64,000 nt of DNA from Glycocaulis alkaliphilus (GCF_004000605.1 NZ_CP018911.1:620001-684000); one strand, 5' to 3'. Counted from the stretch's first letter, positions 32,052-40,912 are shown. A program made the numbers and translations. Notes: generated from the sequence alone by a model not told the origin.

Positions 32052-33458
32052 CTAATGCATGCCCTTGACGATGCTTTCGGTCATCTTCTTGGCATCGCCC
32101 AGCAGCATCAGCGTGTTGTCGCGGAAGAAGAGCGGGTTCTCCACGCCAGCGTAGCCAGAGCCCAGCGAGCGCTTGATGAACATCACCGTGCCTGCTTTCC
32201 ACACCTGCAGAACAGGCATGCCGTAAATCGGGCTGGAGGGGTCATCCTCGGCGGCCGGATTGGTCACGTCATTGGCACCGATAACGAAGGCCACATCGGC
32301 CTGCGAGAAGGAGGAGTTGATGTCCTCCAGCTCAAACACCTCATCATAAGGCACCTGGGCTTCGGCCAGCAGCACGTTCATATGGCCGGGCATGCGGCCC
32401 GCCACCGGGTGGATGGCGTAGGACACGTCCACGCCTTCGGCTTTCAGCGCATCACCCATTTCTTTCAGCGCATGCTGGGCCTGCGCCACGGCCATGCCAT
32501 AGCCCGGCACGATGATGACCTTGCCGGCGTTTTTCAGGATGAAGGCGGCATCCTCGGCAGAGCCCTGCTTGACGATGCGTCCGCCGGTGTCGGCGGCTGA
32601 GGAGGCGACGCTCTCGCCGCCAAACCCGCCCAGCAGGACCGAGATGAAGGAGCGGTTCATCCCCTTGCACATGATGTAGGAGAGGATCGCGCCCGATGAG
32701 CCTACAAGCGCGCCGGTGACCAGAAGCGCGGTGTTTTCCAGCGTGAAGCCGAGCGCGGCAGCGGCCCAGCCCGAGTATGAGTTGAGCATGGAGACGACGA
32801 CCGGCATGTCCGCGCCCCCAATCGGCACGATCAGCAATACGCCAAGCGCGAGTGCCAGCACCGCGACGATCCAGAACGCCATTTTCGCGTCACCGCCCGA
32901 AGCAACCAGGAAAGCGATGAAAACGGCCGCCGCGATGCCAAGGCCCAGATTCAGCCAGTGCTGGCCTTTGAACACCAGAGGCGCGCCGGACATGATGCCC
33001 TGCAGTTTCAGGAAGGCGATGATGGAGCCGGAGAAGGTGATGGCGCCGATGGCGGTGCCGATACCCAGCTCGATGAGGGAGAGTGCCTTCAGATTGCCGG
33101 TCTCGTCAGCAATACCGAACGCGGTCGGCGCATAGAGCGCAGCCGCCGCGACCAGCACCGCGCACAGGCCGACCAGCGAGTGGAAACCGGCCACCAGTTG
33201 GGGCATCGCTGTCATGGCGATACGGCGCGCAACGACCGCGCCAATCGTGCCGCCAATCGCGATTGCGCCGGCGATCATGATGAAGCCGGTGAAGCCGATA
33301 TTGAGCATCAGGAGCGTGGTCGTGATGGCGATCGCCATGCCCGCCATGCCGAAATAATTGCCCTGGCGCGAGGTCTCCGGGCTCGAAAGGCCCCGCAGCG
33401 CCAGAATGAAGAGAATGCCCGAGCCGAGATAGAACAGGGCGGCAAGATTGGGGGTCAT
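32052..33458 (-). CDS. pntB: NAD(P) transhydrogenase subunit beta
   Basis: Membrane and NADP(H)-binding subunit of proton-translocating transhydrogenase, which makes NADPH from NADH using the proton gradient. The 468 residues contain several transmembrane helices in the first 270 and the soluble domain III at the end, with the nucleotide-binding IIVPGYGMAVAQAQHAL, HPVAGRMPGHMNVLLAEA, FVIGANDVTNPAA and the closing GDAKKMTESIV. The start overlaps the pntAB stop by four bases, so expression is coupled. A family B repeat follows the stop, probably ending the operon. Confidence 0.96.
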   Translation of the reverse strand: MTPNLAALFYLGSGILFILALRGLSSPETSRQGNYFGMAGMAIAITTTLLMLNIGFTGFIMIAGAIAIGGTIGAVVARRIAMTAMPQLVAGFHSLVGLCAVLVAAAALYAPTAFGIADETGNLKALSLIELGIGTAIGAITFSGSIIAFLKLQGIMSGAPLVFKGQHWLNLGLGIAAAVFIAFLVASGGDAKMAFWIVAVLALALGVLLIVPIGGADMPVVVSMLNSYSGWAAAALGFTLENTALLVTGALVGSSGAILSYIMCKGMNRSFISVLLGGFGGESVASSAADTGGRIVKQGSAEDAAFILKNAGKVIIVPGYGMAVAQAQHALKEMGDALKAEGVDVSYAIHPVAGRMPGHMNVLLAEAQVPYDEVFELEDINSSFSQADVAFVIGANDVTNPAAEDDPSSPIYGMPVLQVWKAGTVMFIKRSLGSGYAGVENPLFFRDNTLMLLGDAKKMTESIVKGMH

Positions 33459-33790
33459 TCACCGGACTCCTTGCGCGCTGCCGCAGGCCGCTCTTTCTTC
33501 TTGTACATGGCCAGCATGCGCTGTGTGACGAGGAAGCCGCCGAAAATATTGATCGAGGCGAGCACGACGGCGAGCAGGCCCGTGCCTTGCGCAAACCGGC
33601 TGTCCGGCCCGATGGCGGCGGCTCCGGCGGCCAGCAGCGCGCCGACAATGATCACCGAGGAGATGGCGTTGGTCACGCTCATCAGCGGCGTGTGCAGGGC
33701 CGGTGTCACCGACCACACCACGTAATAGCCCACGAAGATGGCGAGCACGAAAATCGCCAGCCGGTAGATGTTCGGATCAATGGCTTCCAT
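33455..33790 (-). CDS. pntAB: NAD(P) transhydrogenase alpha subunit, membrane part (PntAB)
   Basis: A 111-residue membrane protein that corresponds to the C-terminal domain II segment of fused PntA. It has three to four transmembrane helices (FVLAIFVGYYVVWSV; AISSVIIVGALLAAG; GLLAVVLASINIFGGFLVT) and a basic tail. The TPALHTPLMSVTNAISSV stretch is the characteristic conserved loop. The start at 33790 gives the expected MEAIDPNIYRLAIFVLAIF beginning. It is placed after a 29-residue membrane mini-gene and before pntB, with a four-base overlap to the latter. Confidence 0.94.
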   Translation of the reverse strand: MEAIDPNIYRLAIFVLAIFVGYYVVWSVTPALHTPLMSVTNAISSVIIVGALLAAGAAAIGPDSRFAQGTGLLAVVLASINIFGGFLVTQRMLAMYKKKERPAAARKESGE

Positions 33791-33828
33791 ACGTCTCACT
33801 CCGGCCCGTCTGCGGGCCTGTCTGTCTG

Positions 33829-33918
33829 CTAGCCGAGGAATGCTGCTGCGGCGGCGAACGCGCTCAGCGTGATGATGGCAACACCGGCAAATATGAGCTG
33901 CGAGATACGCCGTTTCAT
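33829..33918 (-). CDS. 29-residue membrane miniprotein between pntAA and pntAB
   Basis: ATG at 33918, stop TAG at 33829. The product opens with basic MKRRISQ and continues as one hydrophobic helix, LIFAGVAIITLSAFAAAAAF, ending LG: a one-pass membrane peptide with positive N-terminus inside. A consensus ribosome-binding site (CGGAGGATAG) lies six bases upstream and overlaps the pntAA stop, which is three bases before the ATG, so translational coupling is expected. It may be an accessory or stabilising peptide of the transhydrogenase. I know no named family for it. Confidence 0.65.
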   Translation of the reverse strand: MKRRISQLIFAGVAIITLSAFAAAAAFLG

Positions 33919-33921
33919 GGA

Positions 33922-35046
33922 CTATCCTCCGAGGGAAGGATGAACAGCTGCGCCATCGCGCGTCAGCGTCATCCCCTTGATGATCTCGTCCTCCCATTGA
34001 GGCGAGAGCGCGCCATCCTCTCCGCGAAGAAGCGGGGCGAGGTTGACGAAATTCTTGGCCAGAAGCTGCGAGGCGTCGGCGGCCAGGCGCGCGGGCAGAT
34101 TGGTGAAACCGGCGATTTTCACTCCGCCATGCTCGACAATCTCGTCGGCCTTGGTCAGCTCGCAGTTTCCGCCCGTAGCGGCGGCGATGTCGATGATGAC
34201 CGAGCCCGGCTTCATCGTCTCCACCATGGCTTTGGTGATGAGGCGCGGGGCGGGACGGCCCGGGATCAGCGCGGTCGTCACCACGATGTCCTGCTTGGCG
34301 ATATGGGCTGCGACGAGCTCGGCCTGTTTGGCCTTGTACTCCGCGCTCATTTCCTTGGCATAGCCGCCAGCGGTCTCTGCGGCCTTGAATTCCTCGTCCT
34401 CGACCGCGATGAATTTTGCGCCCAGCGAGCCGACCTGTTCCTTTGCGGCGGGGCGCACATCATTGGCCGACACGATGGCGCCCAGACGCCGCGCGGTGGC
34501 AATCGCCTGCAGGCCGGCAACGCCCGCGCCCATGACGAAGGCTTTGGCCGCAGCAACGGTGCCCGCAGCCGTCATCATCATCGGGAAGGCGCGGCCATAG
34601 AGCCCTGCTGCCTCAATGACCGCGCGGTAGCCAGCCAGATTGGATTGTGAGGAGAGCGCGTCCATGGACTGGGCGCGGGTGATGCGCGGCGTGTATTCCA
34701 TCGCCAGCGCGTTGACGCCCGCCTCGGCGCAGGCTTTGGCAAAATCCTTGTCGCCATGCGGATCGAGCAGGCCGACCAGCACAGCGCCCTTGGGCAGCTT
34801 GGCCAGCGTTGCCGCATCGGGGCGGCGCACGGTGAGGAAAAGCTGGCCATCCTTGATGGCGGCGGCACGGGTAACGCATTTGGCGCCAGCGGCCTCAAAG
34901 GCTCCATCGGTTACGCTGGCGGACAGTCCTGCGCCTTTCTCGATCGAAATGCTGGCACCGGCTTTTACCAGCGCCTTCACCGAATCAGGTGTTGCCGCGA
35001 CGCGGGCTTCGCCGGGATAGGTTTCGGTGAGAACGGCTATGCGCAT
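33922..35046 (-). CDS. pntAA: NAD(P) transhydrogenase alpha subunit, NAD-binding part (PntAA)
   Basis: Soluble NAD(H)-binding domain I, related to alanine dehydrogenase. About 374 residues. MRIAVLTETYPGEARVAATPDSV is the typical start; the protein then has DALSSQSNLAGYRAV, the Rossmann loop VMGAGVAGLQAIATARRLGA, DVRPAAKEQVGSLGAKF and DIAAATGGNCELT. Start at 35046 chosen over a longer frame to 35070 because it begins at the conserved region. First of the four-gene set pntAA, miniprotein, pntAB, pntB; the COX subunit IV-like gene lies just upstream on the same strand. Confidence 0.95.
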   Translation of the reverse strand: MRIAVLTETYPGEARVAATPDSVKALVKAGASISIEKGAGLSASVTDGAFEAAGAKCVTRAAAIKDGQLFLTVRRPDAATLAKLPKGAVLVGLLDPHGDKDFAKACAEAGVNALAMEYTPRITRAQSMDALSSQSNLAGYRAVIEAAGLYGRAFPMMMTAAGTVAAAKAFVMGAGVAGLQAIATARRLGAIVSANDVRPAAKEQVGSLGAKFIAVEDEEFKAAETAGGYAKEMSAEYKAKQAELVAAHIAKQDIVVTTALIPGRPAPRLITKAMVETMKPGSVIIDIAAATGGNCELTKADEIVEHGGVKIAGFTNLPARLAADASQLLAKNFVNLAPLLRGEDGALSPQWEDEIIKGMTLTRDGAAVHPSLGG

Positions 35047-35143
35047 GATGACATCCTGTCCGGCCCGCAACGGGGTTTGTTCAGGATGTCACAATGCGCG
35101 AATCTCGCTGATGCGCAAACGTGAATTTGGCTAATCGCACGCG

Positions 35144-35437
35144 CTAGCCTGTGAATACTGCGATCGCGAGGCCGATAATGGCCGTCAGCACGGTCAGAAC
35201 CGCAGTCGTTGTCCAGTACCACGGCCCCTGCTTCATGATGACGCCGCCAATGACGCCCACGGCCAGACCAAAGCCGAGCGCCGTGAACCAGCCCGAGCCG
35301 GTGGCAAAGGCGAAGGTCAAAAACACGACCGTGTAGGCCAGTATCAGCGAGGACGAGACGCCTGCCTTCATCACGCCGACATACATGCCGTGCTGCTGGG
35401 ATATATCCATTTCGCCGCGGTTATAGTCAGATGCCAT
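35144..35437 (-). CDS. aa3-type cytochrome c oxidase subunit IV-like membrane protein
   Basis: A 97-residue membrane protein. Its N-terminus, YNRGEMDISQQHGMYVGVMK, is the conserved soluble segment of bacterial aa3-type COX subunit IV (PF07835), and two or three hydrophobic helices follow (LILAYTVVFLTFAFA; FGLAVGVIGGVIM; AVLTVLTAIIGLAIAVF). It is longer than the roughly 50-residue oxidase subunit, so the name is by domain rather than proven membership of an oxidase. In alphaproteobacteria this gene often precedes pntAA, as here, 97 bases apart, and may belong to the transhydrogenase rather than the oxidase. Confidence 0.82.
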   Translation of the reverse strand: MASDYNRGEMDISQQHGMYVGVMKAGVSSSLILAYTVVFLTFAFATGSGWFTALGFGLAVGVIGGVIMKQGPWYWTTTAVLTVLTAIIGLAIAVFTG

Positions 35438-35523
35438 GTCGGAGCTCCGTCTGGTCGATTGAGGCTGTTAATGCGGCAATTAGCATGGGTTTGGCCGGGG
35501 GCCAATACCGGCCCGGCGCGTAT

Positions 35524-36450
35524 TCATGCCTGTTTCGCCCAGCCTTCACACAAGGCCTGCAACACGCTGGCAACCGCGAGCGGCTGATCAAGGATGAGGT
35601 GGTGCTTGGCGTCCGGCACGCTGATGAAGGGCGATTGGGTGAACGCGCTGCGCATATAGTCCCAGGTCTCTGCCTGCATGAGGCGTGACTGCGCGCCGCG
35701 CACGAAGGCCAGCGGGCATTTCAGGTTTGCCGCCGCCGTCTCCGGGTCACGCCGTTCCCAGGTCAGCTTGGCCCAGAGGTCAGGGTCAAACTTCCATGTC
35801 ACCCCGCCTTCAGCCTCTTTCAGTGAGCCGCGCGCGATATGGTCCAGCAGCCATAGGTGCTCGCAGGGCTGGTCGGGCAGCAGGCGGAAGCGCGCCAGCG
35901 CTGTTGTGGTATCGTCATAGACACGCCCGCCCCGGCGCGGCGGCGGATCACCGCGTTGCTCGGTCTGCGGGCGTATCGGACTGTCGAGAATGATCCCGGC
36001 CCGCAGACGCTCGCCAATGGAGATAGCTGCACTCAGTGTGACAAAACCGCCAAAGGAATGACCGGCAAGCACGGGCTTGCCGGCTTCAAAGGCGCCGCCA
36101 TGCTCGGCGGCAGCCAATACATCGGCCGCGTGGTCATTCATGGAATAGACATCGCGCCAGCCGCTATCGCCCATGCCAGCCAGATCCGTCGCGACAACGC
36201 GGTAGCCTTCGCTGGCAAGGAAAGGTCCGATAGCATCCCACCAGCCCTTGTGGGCTGTTCCGCCGTGGACGAGGATCAGGCCCGGCGCGCCGCGCTCCCC
36301 CCATGCCTTCCAGCTCAGCCTGGTGCCCAGCCGTTCGGCTTCCCCGGTTTCGCACGCCGCTTCCTGCGCCCGCACAAACCATTTCGGGCCGGTGAGCATT
36401 TCACCGTTGAATGCAGCAAGCGGGGAAGGCGGGCGTTCGCGATCAGTCAT
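35524..36450 (-). CDS. alpha/beta hydrolase
   Basis: A 308-residue serine hydrolase. The oxyanion region LVHGGTAHKGWW, the DLAGMGDSGW strand, the nucleophile elbow AGHSFGGFV, and the late His in DAKHHLI form a usual catalytic set with Asp probably after the cap domain. No signal peptide in the form starting at 36450 (MTDRERPPS). A longer frame to 36543 exists; no clear ribosome-binding site separates them. It is followed at some distance by the COX-like gene and is probably its own unit. Substrate unknown. Confidence 0.85.
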   Translation of the reverse strand: MTDRERPPSPLAAFNGEMLTGPKWFVRAQEAACETGEAERLGTRLSWKAWGERGAPGLILVHGGTAHKGWWDAIGPFLASEGYRVVATDLAGMGDSGWRDVYSMNDHAADVLAAAEHGGAFEAGKPVLAGHSFGGFVTLSAAISIGERLRAGIILDSPIRPQTEQRGDPPPRRGGRVYDDTTTALARFRLLPDQPCEHLWLLDHIARGSLKEAEGGVTWKFDPDLWAKLTWERRDPETAAANLKCPLAFVRGAQSRLMQAETWDYMRSAFTQSPFISVPDAKHHLILDQPLAVASVLQALCEGWAKQA

Positions 36451-36765
36451 CAGAAAATGCGTCCGTTCAAATGACGGGCCGTGGGCAGCGTCCCCGGCCA
36501 GGAAAGGCAGGCATTGGGTAGGCCCGCGCGCATGATGCGTCAATCAACGCGGTTCACCCCGACGGCAACATATTGCTAACCCTCTATTTACCCTAACCAA
36601 TTCTCACCGGCCTCTACACGCGACCTTAACCGGAGGTGTCCCATAACGGTGCGCATCAGGGGCGGGGTCCACCAGAAGAGTCCGGCCGTTCACGCAGAAA
36701 ACTGCGGGACGGCCATGACGGGCCGGGACACGCCTCACCAAGGTGGGACAAAGGGTGTGGGTGAC
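36451..36765. promoter_or_regulatory. intergenic region between a hydrolase gene and the TacA-like gene
   Basis: About 315 bases with divergent promoters. A weak CtrA-like pattern CTAA-N7-TTTA is at 36576-36590, followed by CCCTAACC; tacA in Caulobacter is under CtrA control. No small gene with good support was seen. Confidence 0.35.
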
Positions 36766-38250
36766 ATGGCCAAGACTATTCTGATCGTCGACGATGATCC
36801 GACGCAACGCCGGCTGATGCAGGCGGTTCTCGAAAAGCAGGGGCATCACCCCGAAATGGCCGAAAGCGGGGAGGCGGGTCTTGACCGTATCCGCCGCGGC
36901 GGCATCGATGTGGTGCTGCTCGACATGGTCATGCCGGGCATGGACGGTCAGGAAACGCTTGAAGCCATCAAGGCACGCGAGCCGGACCTGCCGGTCATCG
37001 TTCTCACCGCCCATGGCGGCATCGAGACGGTGGTGAAGGCCATGCGCGCAGGCGCGGTGGACTTCTTCGTGAAGCCTGCGAGCCCGGAGCGCATCGCGGT
37101 CTCTATCCGCAATGCCTTCAAGGTGAAGGATCTGACGGGTGAGGTGACGCGTCTGAAACGCACCCAGTCGGGCCAGCTCGGCTTTAAAGACATGATCGCA
37201 TCGGCGCCTGCCATGCGTCAGGTGGTGCGGCTGGGCGAGCGCGCGGCCAAGTCCAATATTCCGATCCTCATCACCGGCGAAAGCGGCGTTGGCAAGGAGC
37301 TGGTTGCCCGCTCCATCATGGCCGCGTCTGACCGTGCGGGCCGTCCCTTCGTGGCCGTGAACTGCGGCGCGATCCCGGAAAACCTGGTGGAATCAACCCT
37401 GTTTGGTCACGAGAAGGGCGCCTTTACCGGTGCGGTGGCCAAGCATATGGGCAAATTCCAGGAAGCCGATGGCGGCACGCTCTTCCTTGATGAAATCGGC
37501 GAGCTGCCGCTGGACATGCAGGTGAAACTGCTGCGCGCCCTGCAGGAAGGCGAGGTCGACCCGGTTGGCGGCAAGAAGCCGGTGAAGGTCGATGTGCGCA
37601 TCGTTTCGGCAACGAACCGGGATCTGGCCGAGCAGGTCAAATGCGGCGCGTTCCGCGAAGACCTGTTCTACCGCCTCAACGTCTTCCCGATCGAGGTGCC
37701 GAGCCTTTCCGAGCGCGCGGATGACATTCCGGCGCTGGTGCGCCACTTCATCGCCCGCTTCAACGCGCAAGAGGGCAAGTCCGTGCTCGACGCCACTTCG
37801 GAGACAATGGACATGCTCGCCCGCCATCACTGGAAGGGCAATGTGCGCCAGCTGGAAAACGCTGTCTTCCGCGCGGTTGTGCTGTGCGATGGCGATTACC
37901 TGACGCCAGAGGATTTCCCGCAGATTTCCGGCCTCAACCCGACCTTGCGGTCAGTGGAGGCAGATCGTCCGGCTCCCGTTGCCGAAACGGCAGCGCCGGC
38001 AGAGCCGGTGGACGCTGCGTCCGGAGAAACCAACGGTCACGTGTCTGCCTTCCCGGTGGATATTACGGACGCTGGCGGGCATTTGCGGCCGCTGGAATCC
38101 ATTGAGCGCGATCTCATCGCCTTTGCCATCGAGACCTATTCAGGCCGCATGGCGGAAGTGGCGCGCAGGCTCGGCCTTGGCCGCTCCACGCTCTACCGCA
38201 AGGTGCGCGAATACGATCTCGAAGTGGATAATTTCCGCGAGGCGGGGTGA
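36766..38250 (+). CDS. tacA: sigma-54-dependent response regulator, TacA-like
   Basis: NtrC-type activator of sigma-54 promoters. The 494 residues show three domains: a receiver (ILIVDDDPTQRRL, phosphoacceptor Asp53 in VVLLDMVMPGMDG, Lys in FFVKPAS), an AAA+ domain (GESGVGKE Walker A, the sigma-54-contacting GAFTGA loop, GGTLFLDEIGELP Walker B, RLNVFPIEVPSL), and a Fis-type helix-turn-helix at the end (MAEVARRLGLGRSTLYRKV). The sequence, from memory, is very close to Caulobacter TacA, a cell-fate regulator acting downstream of a phosphorelay to switch on stalk and polarity genes. The start at 36766 gives MAKTILIVDDD. No histidine kinase is adjacent. Confidence 0.88.
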   Translation: MAKTILIVDDDPTQRRLMQAVLEKQGHHPEMAESGEAGLDRIRRGGIDVVLLDMVMPGMDGQETLEAIKAREPDLPVIVLTAHGGIETVVKAMRAGAVDFFVKPASPERIAVSIRNAFKVKDLTGEVTRLKRTQSGQLGFKDMIASAPAMRQVVRLGERAAKSNIPILITGESGVGKELVARSIMAASDRAGRPFVAVNCGAIPENLVESTLFGHEKGAFTGAVAKHMGKFQEADGGTLFLDEIGELPLDMQVKLLRALQEGEVDPVGGKKPVKVDVRIVSATNRDLAEQVKCGAFREDLFYRLNVFPIEVPSLSERADDIPALVRHFIARFNAQEGKSVLDATSETMDMLARHHWKGNVRQLENAVFRAVVLCDGDYLTPEDFPQISGLNPTLRSVEADRPAPVAETAAPAEPVDAASGETNGHVSAFPVDITDAGGHLRPLESIERDLIAFAIETYSGRMAEVARRLGLGRSTLYRKVREYDLEVDNFREAG

Positions 38251-38268
38251 GGGCTTTTCTCTTTCCCT

Positions 38269-38369
38269 CGTCATTCCAGAAAGCCCGTCAGGGCTTATCT
38301 GGAACCCAGTTCATGCCTGAAAATCTGGGTTCCGGGTCTGCGCGCTGACGCGCTCCGCCCGGAATGACG
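38269..38369. repeat. REP-like palindromic repeat, family A copy 3 (inverted orientation)
   Basis: Bounded by CGTCATTCCAG and CCCGGAATGACG; contains CTGGAACCCAG, CTGGGTTCCGGG and GCGCGCTGACGCGC, i.e. copies 1 and 2 read from the other strand. Located after tacA. Confidence 0.9.
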
Positions 38370-38432
38370 AAAGAATGAGGTTGGTATGGGAGCAAGAAGT
38401 CCTGCCTCTGGCCAATGATCAATCAGCCTTGT

Positions 38433-38469
38433 AGCGTCCGGTCAGTTTTCAACTGACCGGACGCTTTTT
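38433..38469 (+). terminator. strong hairpin terminator abutting the S9 peptidase start
   Basis: Perfect 15-base-pair stem AGCGTCCGGTCAGTT / AACTGACCGGACGCT around the loop TTC, then TTTT and a C, with the ATG of the next gene at 38471. It probably ends the tacA transcript, but its position leaves the downstream gene no room for a normal ribosome-binding site. Confidence 0.9.
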
Positions 38470-38470
38470 C

Positions 38471-40714
38471 ATGCGCGCTGCTCTTGCTGCCCTCCTGCCG
38501 CTTGCCCTTATTGCCTGCGAGAACGGTGAGGCGCCGCCCGCCGCCCAGACACACCATGCTGCCGGCGAACGCCTGACAATAGAGCGCCTTTACGGCTCGC
38601 CTGATCTCACCGGCCCGACCGCGCGCGTCGTGCGCTTCTCCCCTGATGGCAGCCGTATAACCTTCCTGCGCGCCAAGGAAGATGACCGCACGGTTCAGGA
38701 TCTCTGGGCGATGGATGTGGAGACGGGGCGCTCTTACGTGCTCGTCGATGCGCGCCAGCTGGCGCCTGAAGAGCGCGAACTGACCGAAGCCGAAATCCAG
38801 TTCCGCGAGCGCGCGCGCATTACGGCCACCGGCGTGGTCAGCTATGACTGGGATCAGGCTGGCGAGGCCGTGCTGGTGCCGCTGGATGGCGATGTCTTCT
38901 ACGTCAATGTGGAAACCGGCGAGGCGCGCCGCCTGACGCAAACTGAAGAGTTCGAGACCGACGCCAAGGTCAGCCCGCGCGGCGGCTATGTATCCTTCAT
39001 CCGCGAGCAGAATCTGTGGGTCCATGATCTGGCCACAGGAGAGGAACGCGCTCTTACGACCGAAGGCGGCGGCGCGATCAGCTGGGGCATGGCCGAGTTC
39101 GTCGCCCAGGAAGAGATGAGCCGCTATACCGGCTATTGGTGGTCGCCTGATGACAGCCGGATTGCCGTGGCCCGCGTCGATGAGAACCCGGTCATGGTGG
39201 TCGAGCGCTTCGGCATCTCTGCCGAAGGCGTCTCTGTCTCCGAGCAGCGCTATCCGCGTGCCGGCACGCCCAATGCCCTTGTCACCCTGCATGTGATCGA
39301 TCTTGCCTCTGGCGAGGTGGTCGACATGGATTTGGGTAGCGAAACCGACATCTACCTTAACCGCGTCAACTGGAGCCGGTCGGGCGGGACGCTCTGGGTG
39401 CAGCGCCAGAACCGCGCGCAGACGCAGTGGGATTTGCTGGCCCTCGACCCCACGACCGGGACGGAATACGCGACGCGGCGGATCACGGAGACCGCAGATA
39501 CGTGGATCAATCTCGATCACGATCTCCACCCGCTGAGCGGGGGCGGTCTGATCTATCTGTCCGAACAGTCCGGCTTCCGTCATATCCGGCGGGTTCACGC
39601 TGACGGCTCTGCGCTGGACATCACCTCGGGCAACTGGGTTGTTGACGGCATTGCCGGTATCGACGAGGACAGCGGCACGATCTGGTTTACCGGCTGGATG
39701 GAAACCCCGCTGGAGCGCCATCTTTATTCGGTGAGTTTCGACGGCGCGGTGCCTGAGCGTGTCACGCAAGGCAATGGCCGCTGGAGCGTCTCGGTCGGTT
39801 CGGGCGGGTCAGGCTTTATCGGCAGCTATTCCGATGTCGAGACGCCGCCCCACACCGCGCTCTATGCCATGGATGGGACGCGCATTGCCTGGGTGGAAGA
39901 AAACCCGCTGAACGACGCGCACCCTTACGCGCCCTTCCTGCCCTCTCACGTGACGCCGGAATACGGCACGCTGACGGCTGCAGATGGCGAGACCGATCTG
40001 CACTGGCAGATATACCGTCCGGACCATTGCACCGCATCCACGCCCTGCCCTGCCATCGTGCAGGTCTATGGCGGACCCGGTGTGCAGACCGTACACACGG
40101 GCTGGCAGTCCTTGCGTGACCAGATACTGGTCCAGTCCGGCTATGTCCTCTTCAAGGTTGATAACCGGGGCAGCTCGAACCGGGGCCATGCCTTCGAGGC
40201 CGCGCTGCATCTGCGCATGGGCATTCTCGAGGTCGAGGACCAGCTGGCCGGTCTTGACTGGCTGCAGGCGCGCGATTTCGTTGATGGCGAGCGGGTGGGC
40301 CTGTGGGGCTGGTCTTATGGCGGCTACATGACGCTGATGACCACGCTGCAGGCACCGGGCCGGTTTGCCGCCGGGATTGCCGGTGCGCCGGTGACCGACT
40401 GGTCGCTGTATGACACTCACTATACCGAGCGCTTCATGTCCACCCCGCAGGAGAATGCCGGCGGCTATGAGGCCGGGTCAGTCTTTGCCCATCTCGATGG
40501 CTACGAGACACCGCTTCTCATCATTCACGGCATGGCCGATGACAATGTGACCTTCGACCATTCCACGCGTCTCTTTGCCGAACTGCAGGAGCGCGGCGAG
40601 CTGTTCGAGATGATGACCTATCCCGGCCAACGCCACGGCATCCGCCCGCCGCCCCTGCAGATTCACCTTCTCAAGACACAGATGGCCTTCTTCGACCAGC
40701 ATTTGCGCGAGTAG
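38471..40714 (+). CDS. S9 family (dipeptidyl-peptidase IV-like) lipoprotein peptidase
   Basis: Serine peptidase that removes dipeptides, probably Xaa-Pro, from peptides. The 747-residue protein starts with a lipoprotein signal whose lipobox is LALIAC, so it is anchored in the envelope. The N-terminal half is a DPP-IV-type beta-propeller, with the substrate-amine-binding double Glu in FVAQEEMSR. The C-terminal hydrolase has the nucleophile in GWSYGGYMTLM, Asp in GMADDNVTF and His in GQRHGIRP. The next in-frame upstream codon that could start is beyond a stop, so the ATG at 38471 is well placed despite the hairpin directly before it. Single-gene unit. Confidence 0.93.
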   Translation: MRAALAALLPLALIACENGEAPPAAQTHHAAGERLTIERLYGSPDLTGPTARVVRFSPDGSRITFLRAKEDDRTVQDLWAMDVETGRSYVLVDARQLAPEERELTEAEIQFRERARITATGVVSYDWDQAGEAVLVPLDGDVFYVNVETGEARRLTQTEEFETDAKVSPRGGYVSFIREQNLWVHDLATGEERALTTEGGGAISWGMAEFVAQEEMSRYTGYWWSPDDSRIAVARVDENPVMVVERFGISAEGVSVSEQRYPRAGTPNALVTLHVIDLASGEVVDMDLGSETDIYLNRVNWSRSGGTLWVQRQNRAQTQWDLLALDPTTGTEYATRRITETADTWINLDHDLHPLSGGGLIYLSEQSGFRHIRRVHADGSALDITSGNWVVDGIAGIDEDSGTIWFTGWMETPLERHLYSVSFDGAVPERVTQGNGRWSVSVGSGGSGFIGSYSDVETPPHTALYAMDGTRIAWVEENPLNDAHPYAPFLPSHVTPEYGTLTAADGETDLHWQIYRPDHCTASTPCPAIVQVYGGPGVQTVHTGWQSLRDQILVQSGYVLFKVDNRGSSNRGHAFEAALHLRMGILEVEDQLAGLDWLQARDFVDGERVGLWGWSYGGYMTLMTTLQAPGRFAAGIAGAPVTDWSLYDTHYTERFMSTPQENAGGYEAGSVFAHLDGYETPLLIIHGMADDNVTFDHSTRLFAELQERGELFEMMTYPGQRHGIRPPPLQIHLLKTQMAFFDQHLRE

Positions 40715-40777
40715 GGCAGGCTGGCCGGTGTTCTGCCGCCGTGGCATTTTGCGCACATGCGGGCCTTCCAATCACGG

Positions 40778-40835
40778 TTAACCGGCGGTTTTGTCCTTAA
40801 CATTGCCGGATTTTTCGCGGTAACCTTCCGTTAAC
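40778..40835 (+). promoter_or_regulatory. candidate CtrA-like sites upstream of the Ntn-hydrolase-like gene
   Basis: TTAA-N7-TTTT at 40778-40792 and GTAA-N7-TTAAC at 40820-40835 each differ by one or two bases from the CtrA consensus TTAA-N7-TTAA. They lie 80-135 bases before the start. By inspection only. Confidence 0.35.
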
Positions 40836-40912
40836 GGGCGGCCAGCAGGCCGGCAGAGGGACCGGAAAAAGACTGGCGGGCACAATCGCGCCGGTGAGGG
40901 GAAAATGGGCCG

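Noticed and set aside
36576-36590. CtrA site upstream of tacA
   Set aside because: CTAA-N7-TTTA has two mismatches to the consensus; too weak to list as a finding.
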